Source: Chloroflexota bacterium (GTDB taxonomy: Bacteria > Chloroflexota > Anaerolineae > B4-G1). From it: DNA of 37,134 nucleotides. A program made the position numbers and the translations under genes. The notes below the pieces were generated by a model. The model saw only the letters and a list, made by a program, of their open reading frames with translations, had not been told where the DNA came from and did no database searches. The first letter of the stretch is position 1. Every line of letters begins with the position of its first letter. The DNA is taken from NCBI GenBank assembly GCA_024232355.1, contig JAAEPW010000241.1, forward strand, positions 1-37,134, read 5' to 3'. Below, piece by piece: positions 1 through 7,577 of this stretch.

Positions 1-140
1 AATGTCGTTAAGTTAAGGAATAGTGAGGTTGTGAAAGCCTCAAAACAACCAAAGAAAAGGCATTTTAAGCCAGTTTTGGGTCAACATACTCGACAGAATT
101 GGCTAGTTGAAGATAGTCAAATCCTTAACTTAATGACATT
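1..140. repeat. 18-bp imperfect terminal-type inverted repeat pair enclosing 140 bp
   Basis: Bases 1-18 (AATGTCGTTAAGTTAAGG) and the reverse complement of 123-140 agree at 17 of 18 positions. The arrangement resembles the two ends of a very short non-autonomous insertion element (MITE-like), or one end of an insertion sequence broken at the window edge. The enclosed segment is AT-rich compared with the rest of the window. No transposase is visible. A 13-bp palindrome (TTGGCA-G-TGCCAA, 155-167) lies just outside the right arm. Confidence 0.45.
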
Positions 141-207
141 GCATAGTGAACACATTGGCAGTGCCAACGAGTATAGCCAGCGAGGCGATTTAATCACGAT
201 GGCATGA
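1..207 (+). pseudogene. possible 3' remnant of a coding frame running in from the left edge
   Basis: Frame 1 is open from base 1 to a TGA at 205-207 (68 codons). It is lysine-rich early on (KASKQPKKRHFKPVLG) and has no start codon inside the window. An open run this long could occur by chance. It also reads through the inverted repeat arm at 123-140, as the tail of a transposase-like gene might. I do not recognise a family. The alternative is non-coding DNA. Confidence 0.15.
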
Positions 208-274
208 ATTTGCGAATTTCACAAATATATTTCCGCTAACCTAATCTGGATCAAAATTTGTGCCATTCGTGATT
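192..274. repeat. imperfect long-range inverted repeat in the upstream region
   Basis: AATCACGATGGCA (192-204) pairs with TGCCATTCGTGATT (261-274) apart from one extra base. The AT-rich interior contains further partly complementary stretches (AATTTG near 208 and CAAAATTTG near 252). It could form a cruciform or be a decayed repeat. No function can be assigned. Confidence 0.3.
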
Positions 275-296
275 TGGTCAACATGCTGTTGACCAA
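274..296. promoter_or_regulatory. perfect 10+10 dyad, candidate operator
   Basis: The arms TTGGTCAACA (274-283) and TGTTGACCAA (287-296) are perfect reverse complements separated by TGC. The dyad ends 29 bp upstream of the -35 box of the promoter at 326-354. Its length and symmetry suit a dimeric transcription factor. No T-tract follows, so it is not a terminator. The cognate regulator is not in the window. Confidence 0.45.
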
Positions 297-325
297 TATA
301 TACTTCTGAGGTCTTGCCCGGATTA

Positions 326-354
326 TTGAGATGACACTATTCCTGGTGTACAAT
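326..354 (+). promoter_or_regulatory. sigma70-type promoter for the first secreted hydrolase
   Basis: TTGAGA (326-331) and TACAAT (349-354) are separated by exactly 17 bp. Transcription would begin near 361, giving a leader of about 50 nt before the GTG at 410, which has a strong Shine-Dalgarno sequence. Both hexamers are close to consensus and the placement fits the gene. Confidence 0.55.
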
Positions 355-409
355 ACACTCTAATTGCTTGGTGAATTGTGAATGCAATGTGAACGCAGAG
401 GGAGGGTTG

Positions 410-3358
410 GTGAGAGTAAAGATTAGGACCGGCGTATACCTGGCGCTGCTGGCCATCATGTGGTCGAGTTCCGTGACTGGGTCTTGTATCGCGAGTTCAC
501 AAGGCGCTGGTCTCGCCATCGTAGACGTACAGACCAACAGCAACATAGTGGGACGCTATGAAAAGTTCGAGTTGACCTTTGACGTCACCGGCACTGCCGC
601 TTCACATCTCGATTGGCCCTACGATCCCAACCCGCCTCTTGGCTTGCCCGCTGGTGAAGGCATTACGGTGGATGGCCTTTTTTCCCCCGACAACTGGACC
701 ACTGTCTACACCCAGCCCGCCTTTCTGTACTGGCCCTACACCTACACCGTGCATAATGAATGGGATCATCTTTATCCATCCGAGGACCCGGTGTGGAAGA
801 TTCGCTTCGCTTCACCGGCCACCGGTGTCTGGCGCTACCGTATCCGAGCTACCGACGCTTCGGGCACAGTGCTTTATCCTGCTAGTGGTGACATCGCCTT
901 TACCGTCGAGCCTTCTGATGATCCTGGCTTCTTGCACGTCAGCCAGGCCGACCCACGCTACTTTGAGTTCGATGATGGCACGCCATTCGTTGGCGTGGGG
1001 CATACCGAGGGTTTCGACCGGTTTCGACTGGTCCAGGAAGCAGAGGAAAAGTTTTCTCGCCTCTCAGATAGCCGTGTTAATTTCATCCGCGTCTGGTTAA
1101 GCAGCTACTCTATTTCTAGTTCAGCGTGGTGGCCTTGGGTTTCGCACCACCTGGGCTATGATGGGTATCTGCCTGCCACCAGTCTTACTATTGAGGATAC
1201 TTATGCTGGTGGCGACGTGGCGATGAAACTCGATTCGGACAATCCCTGTATGCGCCAGGGAAGGTATCCTATCGCAGTGTTGCCGGGAAAAGAGTACCGT
1301 GTCCGGGCGCGAATCAAGGCTGTGGGCATAAGCGGGCCATCTCAGGCGGGAGATTTTGGCTTTGTCATCAAGTTGGGGGACTGGTTGGACCAGGATTGTG
1401 CCTCTCTTGGCACAGGTACCCCGGTCACTCCTTACGTGACCGGTACCGACGGCGCGTGGCAGATCGTCACTGGTACTCTTACGGTCGATGATTACTTTTT
1501 ATACGTGTTGGATAACGTCTATCTTACCTTGACCAATGTTGACGGCGGTACTGTGTACGTGGACCAAGTTTGGCTAGAGGAGCAAACGGGACCAGACACG
1601 TATGGCCCCAATATCCTGCCCAAACCAAAGATGAACGCCCATACCTATTTTGACCCGATGAGGCCCTGGCAATGGGACCATATTTTGGACCAGGCAGCGG
1701 CGCAAGGTGTGTATCTCAAGCTGGTCGTGCTGGAAAAGAACGAATGGATATTTAATCGTATCACATCCGCCGGAACGATGACCACTACTGCCAGCAACGA
1801 TAACTTTTACGCCGCGCCCGATACCAAGGCCCGTTGGCTGCACGAGGCGTGGTGGCGCTACCTCGTCGCCCGTTGGAGTTATTCCACTGCCGTGCACTCT
1901 TGGGAACTGCTCAACGAGGGTGACCCTTTCAACGGCCTCCACTATGAGCAGGCCCAGGCTTTTGCTCAGTACATCCACGAGCACGATCCCAACCGGCACT
2001 TGGTGACTACCTCTTTCTGGCACAGCTTTCCTATGGACGAGTTTTGGGCCAATTTGACCTACTCCGATCTGGATTATGCGGATTTGCATGCCTATATCTC
2101 TACCGGCTGGGGTGAACGCGCCGTTATCCCCGATATCCCGCCTTCTCCCTTGGCTTACTCGAATGTTTCGGATTACGATGGAAGCGGCTGGAGTGTAACA
2201 CTGAATGGTAGTGCCGACGCCTACAGCGCAAACCTTTGGGGGGTTGACATTCGGGGAGTGGGTGAATGGTTACTGCGCTATCGTCTGAAATTGGAAGGAT
2301 GGTCTGGTTCGTGTGACAAGGGTAACGAACTTTCCGGACCTCGCTTGATCTGGTGGCTATTGGACGTCAACGGAACAGATACCCGGCGAAACGTCGTGCC
2401 GCCTAGGAATGATGGACTGGATTGGCCTTGCTCCACTCCCACTACCTCCACAGGTTGGGTGTCTTATGACAGTGCTCACACGGCCACCGGAGAACAAGCC
2501 CCCTTAGAAGCTCGTATCGTCATCGGTGACGATTTACCCCATAAAATTACCATCGGTGTGCAAAACTCGTACGGTAGTGACGGTACGGCCTATTTTGATA
2601 CTGTGGAATTGATCGCGCCTGATGGCCGGACGCTCTCTGTAAATGGCAATATAGAACTCGACCCCTCACACGAGGATGCTGCGCTATATACTGCATCCTA
2701 CAGTCTTCTTTGGGGAGGCGACAGTGCAGCGGGAGCAGGCAAACCTCTGGTACGGGGCGAGGCGGGGCTGGATTACCCTGGAGGTCCTCAGGAGGAGCAA
2801 GATGATTTGGCTCTGGATACGGAGGGAGTCTGGCTGCACAACCTTGCCTGGGGTGGAATCAACCCGGGCGGTATGTACGACCTTTATTGGTGGACAGACA
2901 ACATTCGTGATCACGACCTTTATTATCACTACAAGGCTTTTCGTGACTTTATGGACGGTATCCCGTTGACCAACGGTCGCTACCAAGACGCCCGTGCCGT
3001 CACATCTGATTCCAATCTGCGCGCCTGGGGGCAAGCAGACCGCGTCGCCAGGCGCGGCCACCTGTGGGTGCAGAACCGCCAGCACACCTGGCGCAACGTG
3101 GTAGATGGCGTTGCCATCGCGCCGATCTCTGGTTCTGTGACGATCCCCGATCTTTTGCCCGCGCCCTATCGCGTCACCTGGTGGGACACCATCGACAGTA
3201 CGCCTTTCCTCACCCAGACTGTGACCAACACCGCCGGTACCTTGTCCCTAGCCTTGCCTGCGCCGCTCGCCACTGACGTAGCCGTCAAATTTGAGCCAGT
3301 CACCGATCTTGGGGAGATGTGTTCCGTCTATTTGCCCGTCATTCTCAGAGATGACTAA
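410..3358 (+). CDS. secreted glycoside hydrolase-like protein (DUF5060-like N-terminus, TIM barrel, inserted carbohydrate-binding-like modules)
   Basis: I chose GTG 410 because GAGGGAGGG lies immediately upstream and a basic, then hydrophobic signal peptide follows (VRVKIRTGVYLALLAIMW). The frame could also open at TTG 368, which would bury the signal. The product is 982 residues. After the signal comes a beta-sandwich resembling DUF5060, then a TIM-barrel glycosidase. WELLNEG carries the likely acid/base Glu (about residue 503), and RGEAG carries the likely nucleophile Glu (about 784). Two jelly-roll, carbohydrate-binding-like stretches (about residues 255-400 and 580-755) appear to be inserted within the barrel. 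The protein ends in VYLPVILRDD, a tail shared with three other exported proteins here. It probably cleaves an extracellular polysaccharide; the exact family and substrate are unknown. It has its own promoter and a terminator follows. Confidence 0.75.
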   Translation: MRVKIRTGVYLALLAIMWSSSVTGSCIASSQGAGLAIVDVQTNSNIVGRYEKFELTFDVTGTAASHLDWPYDPNPPLGLPAGEGITVDGLFSPDNWTTVYTQPAFLYWPYTYTVHNEWDHLYPSEDPVWKIRFASPATGVWRYRIRATDASGTVLYPASGDIAFTVEPSDDPGFLHVSQADPRYFEFDDGTPFVGVGHTEGFDRFRLVQEAEEKFSRLSDSRVNFIRVWLSSYSISSSAWWPWVSHHLGYDGYLPATSLTIEDTYAGGDVAMKLDSDNPCMRQGRYPIAVLPGKEYRVRARIKAVGISGPSQAGDFGFVIKLGDWLDQDCASLGTGTPVTPYVTGTDGAWQIVTGTLTVDDYFLYVLDNVYLTLTNVDGGTVYVDQVWLEEQTGPDTYGPNILPKPKMNAHTYFDPMRPWQWDHILDQAAAQGVYLKLVVLEKNEWIFNRITSAGTMTTTASNDNFYAAPDTKARWLHEAWWRYLVARWSYSTAVHSWELLNEGDPFNGLHYEQAQAFAQYIHEHDPNRHLVTTSFWHSFPMDEFWANLTYSDLDYADLHAYISTGWGERAVIPDIPPSPLAYSNVSDYDGSGWSVTLNGSADAYSANLWGVDIRGVGEWLLRYRLKLEGWSGSCDKGNELSGPRLIWWLLDVNGTDTRRNVVPPRNDGLDWPCSTPTTSTGWVSYDSAHTATGEQAPLEARIVIGDDLPHKITIGVQNSYGSDGTAYFDTVELIAPDGRTLSVNGNIELDPSHEDAALYTASYSLLWGGDSAAGAGKPLVRGEAGLDYPGGPQEEQDDLALDTEGVWLHNLAWGGINPGGMYDLYWWTDNIRDHDLYYHYKAFRDFMDGIPLTNGRYQDARAVTSDSNLRAWGQADRVARRGHLWVQNRQHTWRNVVDGVAIAPISGSVTIPDLLPAPYRVTWWDTIDSTPFLTQTVTNTAGTLSLALPAPLATDVAVKFEPVTDLGEMCSVYLPVILRDD

Positions 3359-3463
3359 TTTTTCATCGGACTGACCGGTGTGTCTCTAGCTAATTTTCAA
3401 TAACTTGTTTACCATGCTCTGACGCTCGTCCTCTACCATGATAAGTACTAGAAAAACAGATTT

Positions 3464-3487
3464 GCCCTCACATCAGTGAGGGCTTTT
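3464..3487 (+). terminator. rho-independent terminator after the hydrolase
   Basis: A perfect 8-bp stem, GCCCTCAC (3464-3471) with GTGAGGGC (3476-3483), has an ATCA loop and is followed by TTTT. It lies 105 bp after the hydrolase stop and 13 bp before the methyltransferase start. It could also attenuate transcription into the downstream operon. Confidence 0.6.
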
Positions 3488-3500
3488 GGGGAATTGAACA

Positions 3501-4346
3501 ATGCAGACAGCAGATCTGGGTTTGGGCACAACTTTTGAACGGTTCGCCATCTACGAGTGGCTAGCCTCCGTGGCAGACGGCTACCCCATCCACGTGGCCC
3601 TGGAGGGACCGGGGGATGGAGTCGCGGGGATCCCCGGCGTCCACAGCATCCCTTTGGCTCAAAAGGGATGCGAGGTAACCGTGGTGCTGGAGGACCCGGT
3701 GGAGGTGGCCTTGGCACGGCAGACGTGGTCTGCCCAGGATTGTCTGGCGCAAGGGCAGTTCGCTTGCTTGCAGGGATTATCGTTGCCTTTTCCCTCCCGT
3801 CACTTTGACCTGGTGTGGAACTTTAACCGGTTGCCGTTCTTGGACCCAACGGCGCTGGTGGCAGAGATGGTCCGCCTCTCCCGGCGCTACGTGGCCCTGG
3901 TGGTGCCCAACCGGCGCAACTATGGCTTTCCGGCCCGACGGCTCTACCATCTGCGCACCGGCCTTCCTTGGACCTACGGCGATATGGCGGTGATGACCCC
4001 CAGCGCAGTGCACAAACTCTTGCGCCGGGCCGGACTGCGAATCTTAGAGACGCGCTGGTTGGACGTACCCTGGTGGCCGGACATCATAGACCCGGTGGAA
4101 TGGCTCGTCGCGATGATCCCTGGCGCGGATAAATTGCTTGCCCGCCGCCAGCAAGGTGGCGATCGGCGGAACGGATATCGCTGGGAGCCGGAAAACCTGC
4201 CCTACTTTGACCCCGTCGCTCACGCCGGCGTTCATCAACGGATGCGGCGTCTGGGCTGGATGGAGCGGACCTGGCCTCCTTTGTTTCAGACGCCGTTCGC
4301 CCATCACTTTGCAGTGCTGGCGGTGCGGGAGGATGCCGATGCTTGA
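3501..4346 (+). CDS. class I SAM-dependent methyltransferase-like protein
   Basis: 281 residues. A Rossmann-like start shows a glycine-rich motif I (EGPGDG, about residues 35-40). An acidic end of beta-2 follows (VVLEDP, about 61-66), and FDLVWNFNRLPFLDP (about 101-115) matches the post-motif region of Methyltransf_11-type enzymes. The C-terminal half is rich in Trp and Arg and not diagnostic, so the acceptor (sugar, lipid or small molecule) cannot be named. It is the first gene of the long operon and its end overlaps the next gene by 8 nt. ATG 3501 has only a weak ribosome-binding site (GGGGAATT). As a member of a glycan cluster, sugar or lipid O-methylation is a reasonable inference. Confidence 0.6.
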   Translation: MQTADLGLGTTFERFAIYEWLASVADGYPIHVALEGPGDGVAGIPGVHSIPLAQKGCEVTVVLEDPVEVALARQTWSAQDCLAQGQFACLQGLSLPFPSRHFDLVWNFNRLPFLDPTALVAEMVRLSRRYVALVVPNRRNYGFPARRLYHLRTGLPWTYGDMAVMTPSAVHKLLRRAGLRILETRWLDVPWWPDIIDPVEWLVAMIPGADKLLARRQQGGDRRNGYRWEPENLPYFDPVAHAGVHQRMRRLGWMERTWPPLFQTPFAHHFAVLAVREDADA

Positions 4347-5427
4347 CCTGGCGTGGCGGCTCCCAGCTTATTGGCTCTCTCGAAGATTACGCCAGGGCTG
4401 GCCTCGGCGCTTGCCGATGAACCTGACCTTGAGTTTGACCTATCGCTGCAACTCTCGTTGCGCTACCTGCAACGTGTGGAAGCGGGAGGCGGACGAGTTG
4501 ACGGTGGATGAGTGGGAGCGGGTGCTGCGCTCGCTGGGCCACGCTCCCTACTGGATCACCGTCAGTGGTGGAGAACCACTTTTGCGCAAGGACGCCGTCG
4601 ACATCATCCGTCTGGCCTACGAACACTGCCGCCCGGCTATCCTCAACATCCCCACCAACGGCTTGCTGCCGGACCGGATCAGCCGCGCCGTAGCCGAGGT
4701 GACAGCGGCCTGCCCGCGCACCAGCATCGTGGTCAACCTGTCGCTGGATGGCTGGCAAGACGATCACGACCGCATCCGGGGTGTACCCGGCAACTTTGAA
4801 CGGGCGATGGAGACCTACCGGCGGCTGCAAGCGCTGGATGCTCCCAACCTGACTTTGGGTATCCACACTGTCATTTCCCGCTTTAACGCCGAGAGTGTCC
4901 CCGCTCTGTACACCCGCGTGCAAGCGGAGCTGGCCCCCGATTCCTACATCAGCGAAATCGCCGAGGAGCGTGTAGAACTGGGGACCATAGGGGCTGATAT
5001 CAGCCCCACTCTCGACCAGTACCGGGATACCATCGAACAAGTGATGGCGCTGCAATCCCATCACCCGCCTTCCGGGCTGGGTGGGGTGGCGTGGGCCTTT
5101 CGTCGCCGTTATTACCGCTTGGTGCAGCAGTGGCTCCGGGAGCGGCGGCAGATCGTGCCCTGTTACTCTGGCTGGGCATCGGCTCAGATCTCGCCGGACG
5201 GAGACATCTGGTTTTGCTGCGTTCGGGCCGAGTCGGTGGGTAACTTGCGGGAGACCGGCTATGATTTTGGGCAAATCTGGTGGAGAGAACGGGCCTGGGC
5301 GATGCGAGATGACGTGCGTGCGGGCCGGTGCGACTGCCCTCTGGCCAACGCTGCTTACACCAATCTGCTGCTGGATCCACCCTCGCTCGCCGGTGTGGCG
5401 TGGGACTTGGTTCGAAGGGGGCGATGA
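4339..5427 (+). CDS. radical SAM protein with SPASM-like C-terminal domain
   Basis: ATG 4339 is chosen because GGGAGG ends 6 nt upstream. The ATG at 4333 lies too close to it. The product is 362 residues. The radical-SAM cluster motif CNSRCATC supplies Cys37, Cys41 and Cys44 for a [4Fe-4S] cluster, and VSGGEPLL is the GGE motif. The C-terminal part has CYSGWASAQISPDGDIWFCC and later RCDCPL, a cysteine pattern typical of SPASM/twitch auxiliary-cluster domains. Such enzymes modify peptides, sugars or cofactors, and the substrate is not evident. No short precursor-peptide gene is seen nearby, so a role in sugar or lipid modification is more likely than RiPP maturation. The frame is open further upstream but without family sequence. 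Its stop overlaps the next start. Confidence 0.75.
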   Translation: MLDLAWRLPAYWLSRRLRQGWPRRLPMNLTLSLTYRCNSRCATCNVWKREADELTVDEWERVLRSLGHAPYWITVSGGEPLLRKDAVDIIRLAYEHCRPAILNIPTNGLLPDRISRAVAEVTAACPRTSIVVNLSLDGWQDDHDRIRGVPGNFERAMETYRRLQALDAPNLTLGIHTVISRFNAESVPALYTRVQAELAPDSYISEIAEERVELGTIGADISPTLDQYRDTIEQVMALQSHHPPSGLGGVAWAFRRRYYRLVQQWLRERRQIVPCYSGWASAQISPDGDIWFCCVRAESVGNLRETGYDFGQIWWRERAWAMRDDVRAGRCDCPLANAAYTNLLLDPPSLAGVAWDLVRRGR

Positions 5428-6434
5428 TGAGGGTGCTGGTCACTGGGGCGACCGGTTTCATCGGCGGTTCCTTGGCACATTACCTGATGGCCCAGGGGCA
5501 TCGCGTGCGCGCGCTGGTGCGTCGTGACAGTCCGTCGCTGGCCGAGGCGGGGATCGAGTTGCTTCAGGGAGACGTCACCGACCCCGAATCGGCGCAAGTT
5601 GCTATGCAGGGGATCGAGGTCGTATTTCACCTGGCTGCTGTGCGTGACGTGTGGGGCACGCCTGAATTGATCTACCGGCAAGTCAACGTCGAGGGCACGC
5701 AACACCTGCTGGACGCTGCTGCCAAGGCGGGTGTGGGGCGTTTCATCTATTGCAGCTCGGTGGGCGTCGCTCGCTACCCCGGCAACCTGGATGCTGACGA
5801 GACGTTGCCTTTTTCCGTGCCCATGAGCCAGGTCTTTTACCATCGCACCAAGGCCCAGGCGGAGCAGATGGCGCTCGATTACGCCCGCACGGGCCGGGTG
5901 CCGGCGGTGGTCGTGCGACCGGTGATCACATACGGCCCGGACGACGAATGGGGCATGGTGACCCGTCTGGTGATGATGCTGGCCCAGGGGCAGTTCATAC
6001 CGATCGGAAACGGGCGCAACCACGTGGACTTGGCGTACGTTGATGATCTGGTAACCGGTATGCACCAGGCCCTGGAGCGGGCCGCTGTGGGAAAAGTCTA
6101 TATTCTTTCCGGCACGTCGCCTATCCGAATGCGGGTGCTGATTGACAAAATTTGCGCGCTTTTGGGCAGACCCTCGCCGCGTATCTACATCCCTGCACCC
6201 ATCGCCCGCACAACCGGGTGGGGGATGGAGACGCTTTACCGGCTCGGCGGACGACTAAGCCTGGACTTGAATGGCAAACAGCCCTTGGTCACGCGTGACA
6301 AGGTCGCCACGCTGGCGGTGGACCGGGGATTCAGCCACGCGCGGGCGCGTCGAGAACTGGGATACCATCCCCAGGTGGATTACGATGAGGGCCTGCAGCG
6401 CACGCTGAATTGGCTCCGGGAGACCGGTTTATGA
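5427..6434 (+). CDS. NAD(P)-dependent epimerase/dehydratase (extended SDR)
   Basis: 335 residues starting at ATG 5427 (ATG 5424 also possible), with AAGGGGG about 5 nt upstream. The N-terminal TGATGFIGG (residues 6-14) is the GxxGxxG dinucleotide-binding motif of extended SDRs. The catalytic Tyr-x3-Lys is in YHRTK (Tyr138, Lys142), with CSSVGV supplying the Ser region. VRPVITYGP and YVDDLVTGMHQAL are typical of nucleotide-sugar epimerases and dehydratases and of related 3-beta-hydroxysteroid-dehydrogenase-like members. It probably oxidises, epimerises or dehydrates a sugar nucleotide or lipid-linked intermediate. It starts on the stop codon of the radical SAM gene, so the two are probably translationally coupled. 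Confidence 0.8.
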   Translation: MRVLVTGATGFIGGSLAHYLMAQGHRVRALVRRDSPSLAEAGIELLQGDVTDPESAQVAMQGIEVVFHLAAVRDVWGTPELIYRQVNVEGTQHLLDAAAKAGVGRFIYCSSVGVARYPGNLDADETLPFSVPMSQVFYHRTKAQAEQMALDYARTGRVPAVVVRPVITYGPDDEWGMVTRLVMMLAQGQFIPIGNGRNHVDLAYVDDLVTGMHQALERAAVGKVYILSGTSPIRMRVLIDKICALLGRPSPRIYIPAPIARTTGWGMETLYRLGGRLSLDLNGKQPLVTRDKVATLAVDRGFSHARARRELGYHPQVDYDEGLQRTLNWLRETGL

Positions 6435-6455
6435 ACTGGAAAAGGAATAATCGCA

Positions 6456-7577
6456 ATGTCAGTTCCACGTTTCTGGCGCTTTAATCGAAAGCGCTACATG
6501 CTGACCGGCACACAGTGTGCCAACTGCGGTGAGCGATTCCTCACCCCGCGCTTGGTATGCCCGCAATGCCACAACGAGATTGAACAGGTAGCGCAAGGCG
6601 TTTTCCCCTCCCTATCTGTAAAAAAAGAAGAAACCGGGATTTCTGGTCAGGTCAGTGTTACCGTATTGATTCCGGCCTACAACTCTGCTGACACTATTCG
6701 GGCGACGCTCTTTTCCTTGTTGGCGCAAGAGTTTGACGAGCCTTTTGAGATCATCGTGGTGGACAGCTCGTCCGATGAGACGCCTCGCATCATCGCGGAA
6801 GAGTTCCCCACGGTGCACTTGATTCACCTCGATCAGCAGACCGACCCCGGTACGGCGCGCAACCTGGGAATCGTACAAGCGGCGGGCGAGATCATTGCCT
6901 GCATCGACTCGGATTGCATCGCGCCACCCGACTGGCTGGAGCAGATGGTGGCCGCGCAGCGAGCGGGCCACGAGGTGGTGGGCGGCACCATCGAGAATGG
7001 CAACCCCGAGAGCCTCATCTCCTGGGCCGGATACCTGGCCGAGTTCCGCGAGTGGTTGCCGGCGGGCCATGCCCGTTTGGTCAACCACGTGCCAACCTGC
7101 AACATCTCTTACCACCGCTCAATATTTGTTCGCTTTGGGGGATTCCCCACCAAATTTTACCCTCAGGAGGACCTGCTCTTTCACTGGCGGCTTTCGCAGC
7201 ACGGAGTGCCCATCAGATTCAACCCAGACATTCACGTGCGACATGTCCATCGCTCCACTTGGCGCGACTATAACCAGCACTCGCGCCGCATCGGGCGCAT
7301 CACAGCGCGGGTGCTCAAGTTGACCTGCGAGGAAGGCGTTTTTCTGGCACGCTCGCCGCTGTTGGCACTGCTGGCGGCCCCGGTGCTGCCTCTGATCAAG
7401 TGGGCGCGCACGATTGGTGTGTTTATGAGCCAGCAGCCCGACGTGCTCCGCAAGCACGCACTGGCCCTGATTCCTTTCCTGCTAGGGTTGTACGTGTGGG
7501 CCGTGGGATTCGTCGAAGGCGCCTGCGCCCCGCCCCTTTGCGTTTCGCAGCAGGAGACGTTATGGCAGACCGATTAA
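6456..7577 (+). CDS. family 2 glycosyltransferase with N-terminal DUF35-type zinc ribbon
   Basis: 373 residues. The first 40 or so contain CANCGERFLTPRLVCPQC (Cys21, Cys24, Cys35, Cys38) preceded by PRFWRFNRKRYMLTGTQ, the layout of the rubredoxin-like zinc ribbon that normally heads DUF35/OB-fold acyl-CoA-associated proteins. After a short linker a GT2 GT-A domain begins (VTVLIPAYNSADTI), with VVDSSSDETP, a DSD-type metal site (CIDSDC) and GGFPTKFYPQEDLLFHWRL, which resembles the late acceptor/base region. Hydrophobic stretches near the C-terminus (about residues 295-355) suggest membrane association. It presumably adds a sugar to a membrane-linked acceptor. The zinc ribbon is unusual for a GT2. 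There is a 21-nt gap from the SDR gene and a 16-nt overlap with the next gene. Confidence 0.75.
   Translation: MSVPRFWRFNRKRYMLTGTQCANCGERFLTPRLVCPQCHNEIEQVAQGVFPSLSVKKEETGISGQVSVTVLIPAYNSADTIRATLFSLLAQEFDEPFEIIVVDSSSDETPRIIAEEFPTVHLIHLDQQTDPGTARNLGIVQAAGEIIACIDSDCIAPPDWLEQMVAAQRAGHEVVGGTIENGNPESLISWAGYLAEFREWLPAGHARLVNHVPTCNISYHRSIFVRFGGFPTKFYPQEDLLFHWRLSQHGVPIRFNPDIHVRHVHRSTWRDYNQHSRRIGRITARVLKLTCEEGVFLARSPLLALLAAPVLPLIKWARTIGVFMSQQPDVLRKHALALIPFLLGLYVWAVGFVEGACAPPLCVSQQETLWQTD

Noticed and set aside
368..409. TTG 368 or GTG 371 as start of the first hydrolase
   Set aside because: Either would put 13-14 residues rich in Cys/Asn/Glu ahead of the signal peptide. GTG 410 has GAGGGAGGG upstream and begins the signal properly.
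3464..3487. Hairpin considered as a riboswitch-like leader for the long operon
   Set aside because: It is a simple 8-bp stem with a T-run and no additional conserved structure, so a plain terminator is the economical reading.
4387..5274. A 295-codon minus-strand open frame over the radical SAM gene
   Set aside because: The plus strand has clear radical SAM and SPASM motifs. The antisense frame has no recognisable family or ribosome-binding site.
7400..7561. Upstream extension of the HprK-like reading frame
   Set aside because: It lies inside the glycosyltransferase gene, and a good Shine-Dalgarno sequence sits directly before ATG 7562.
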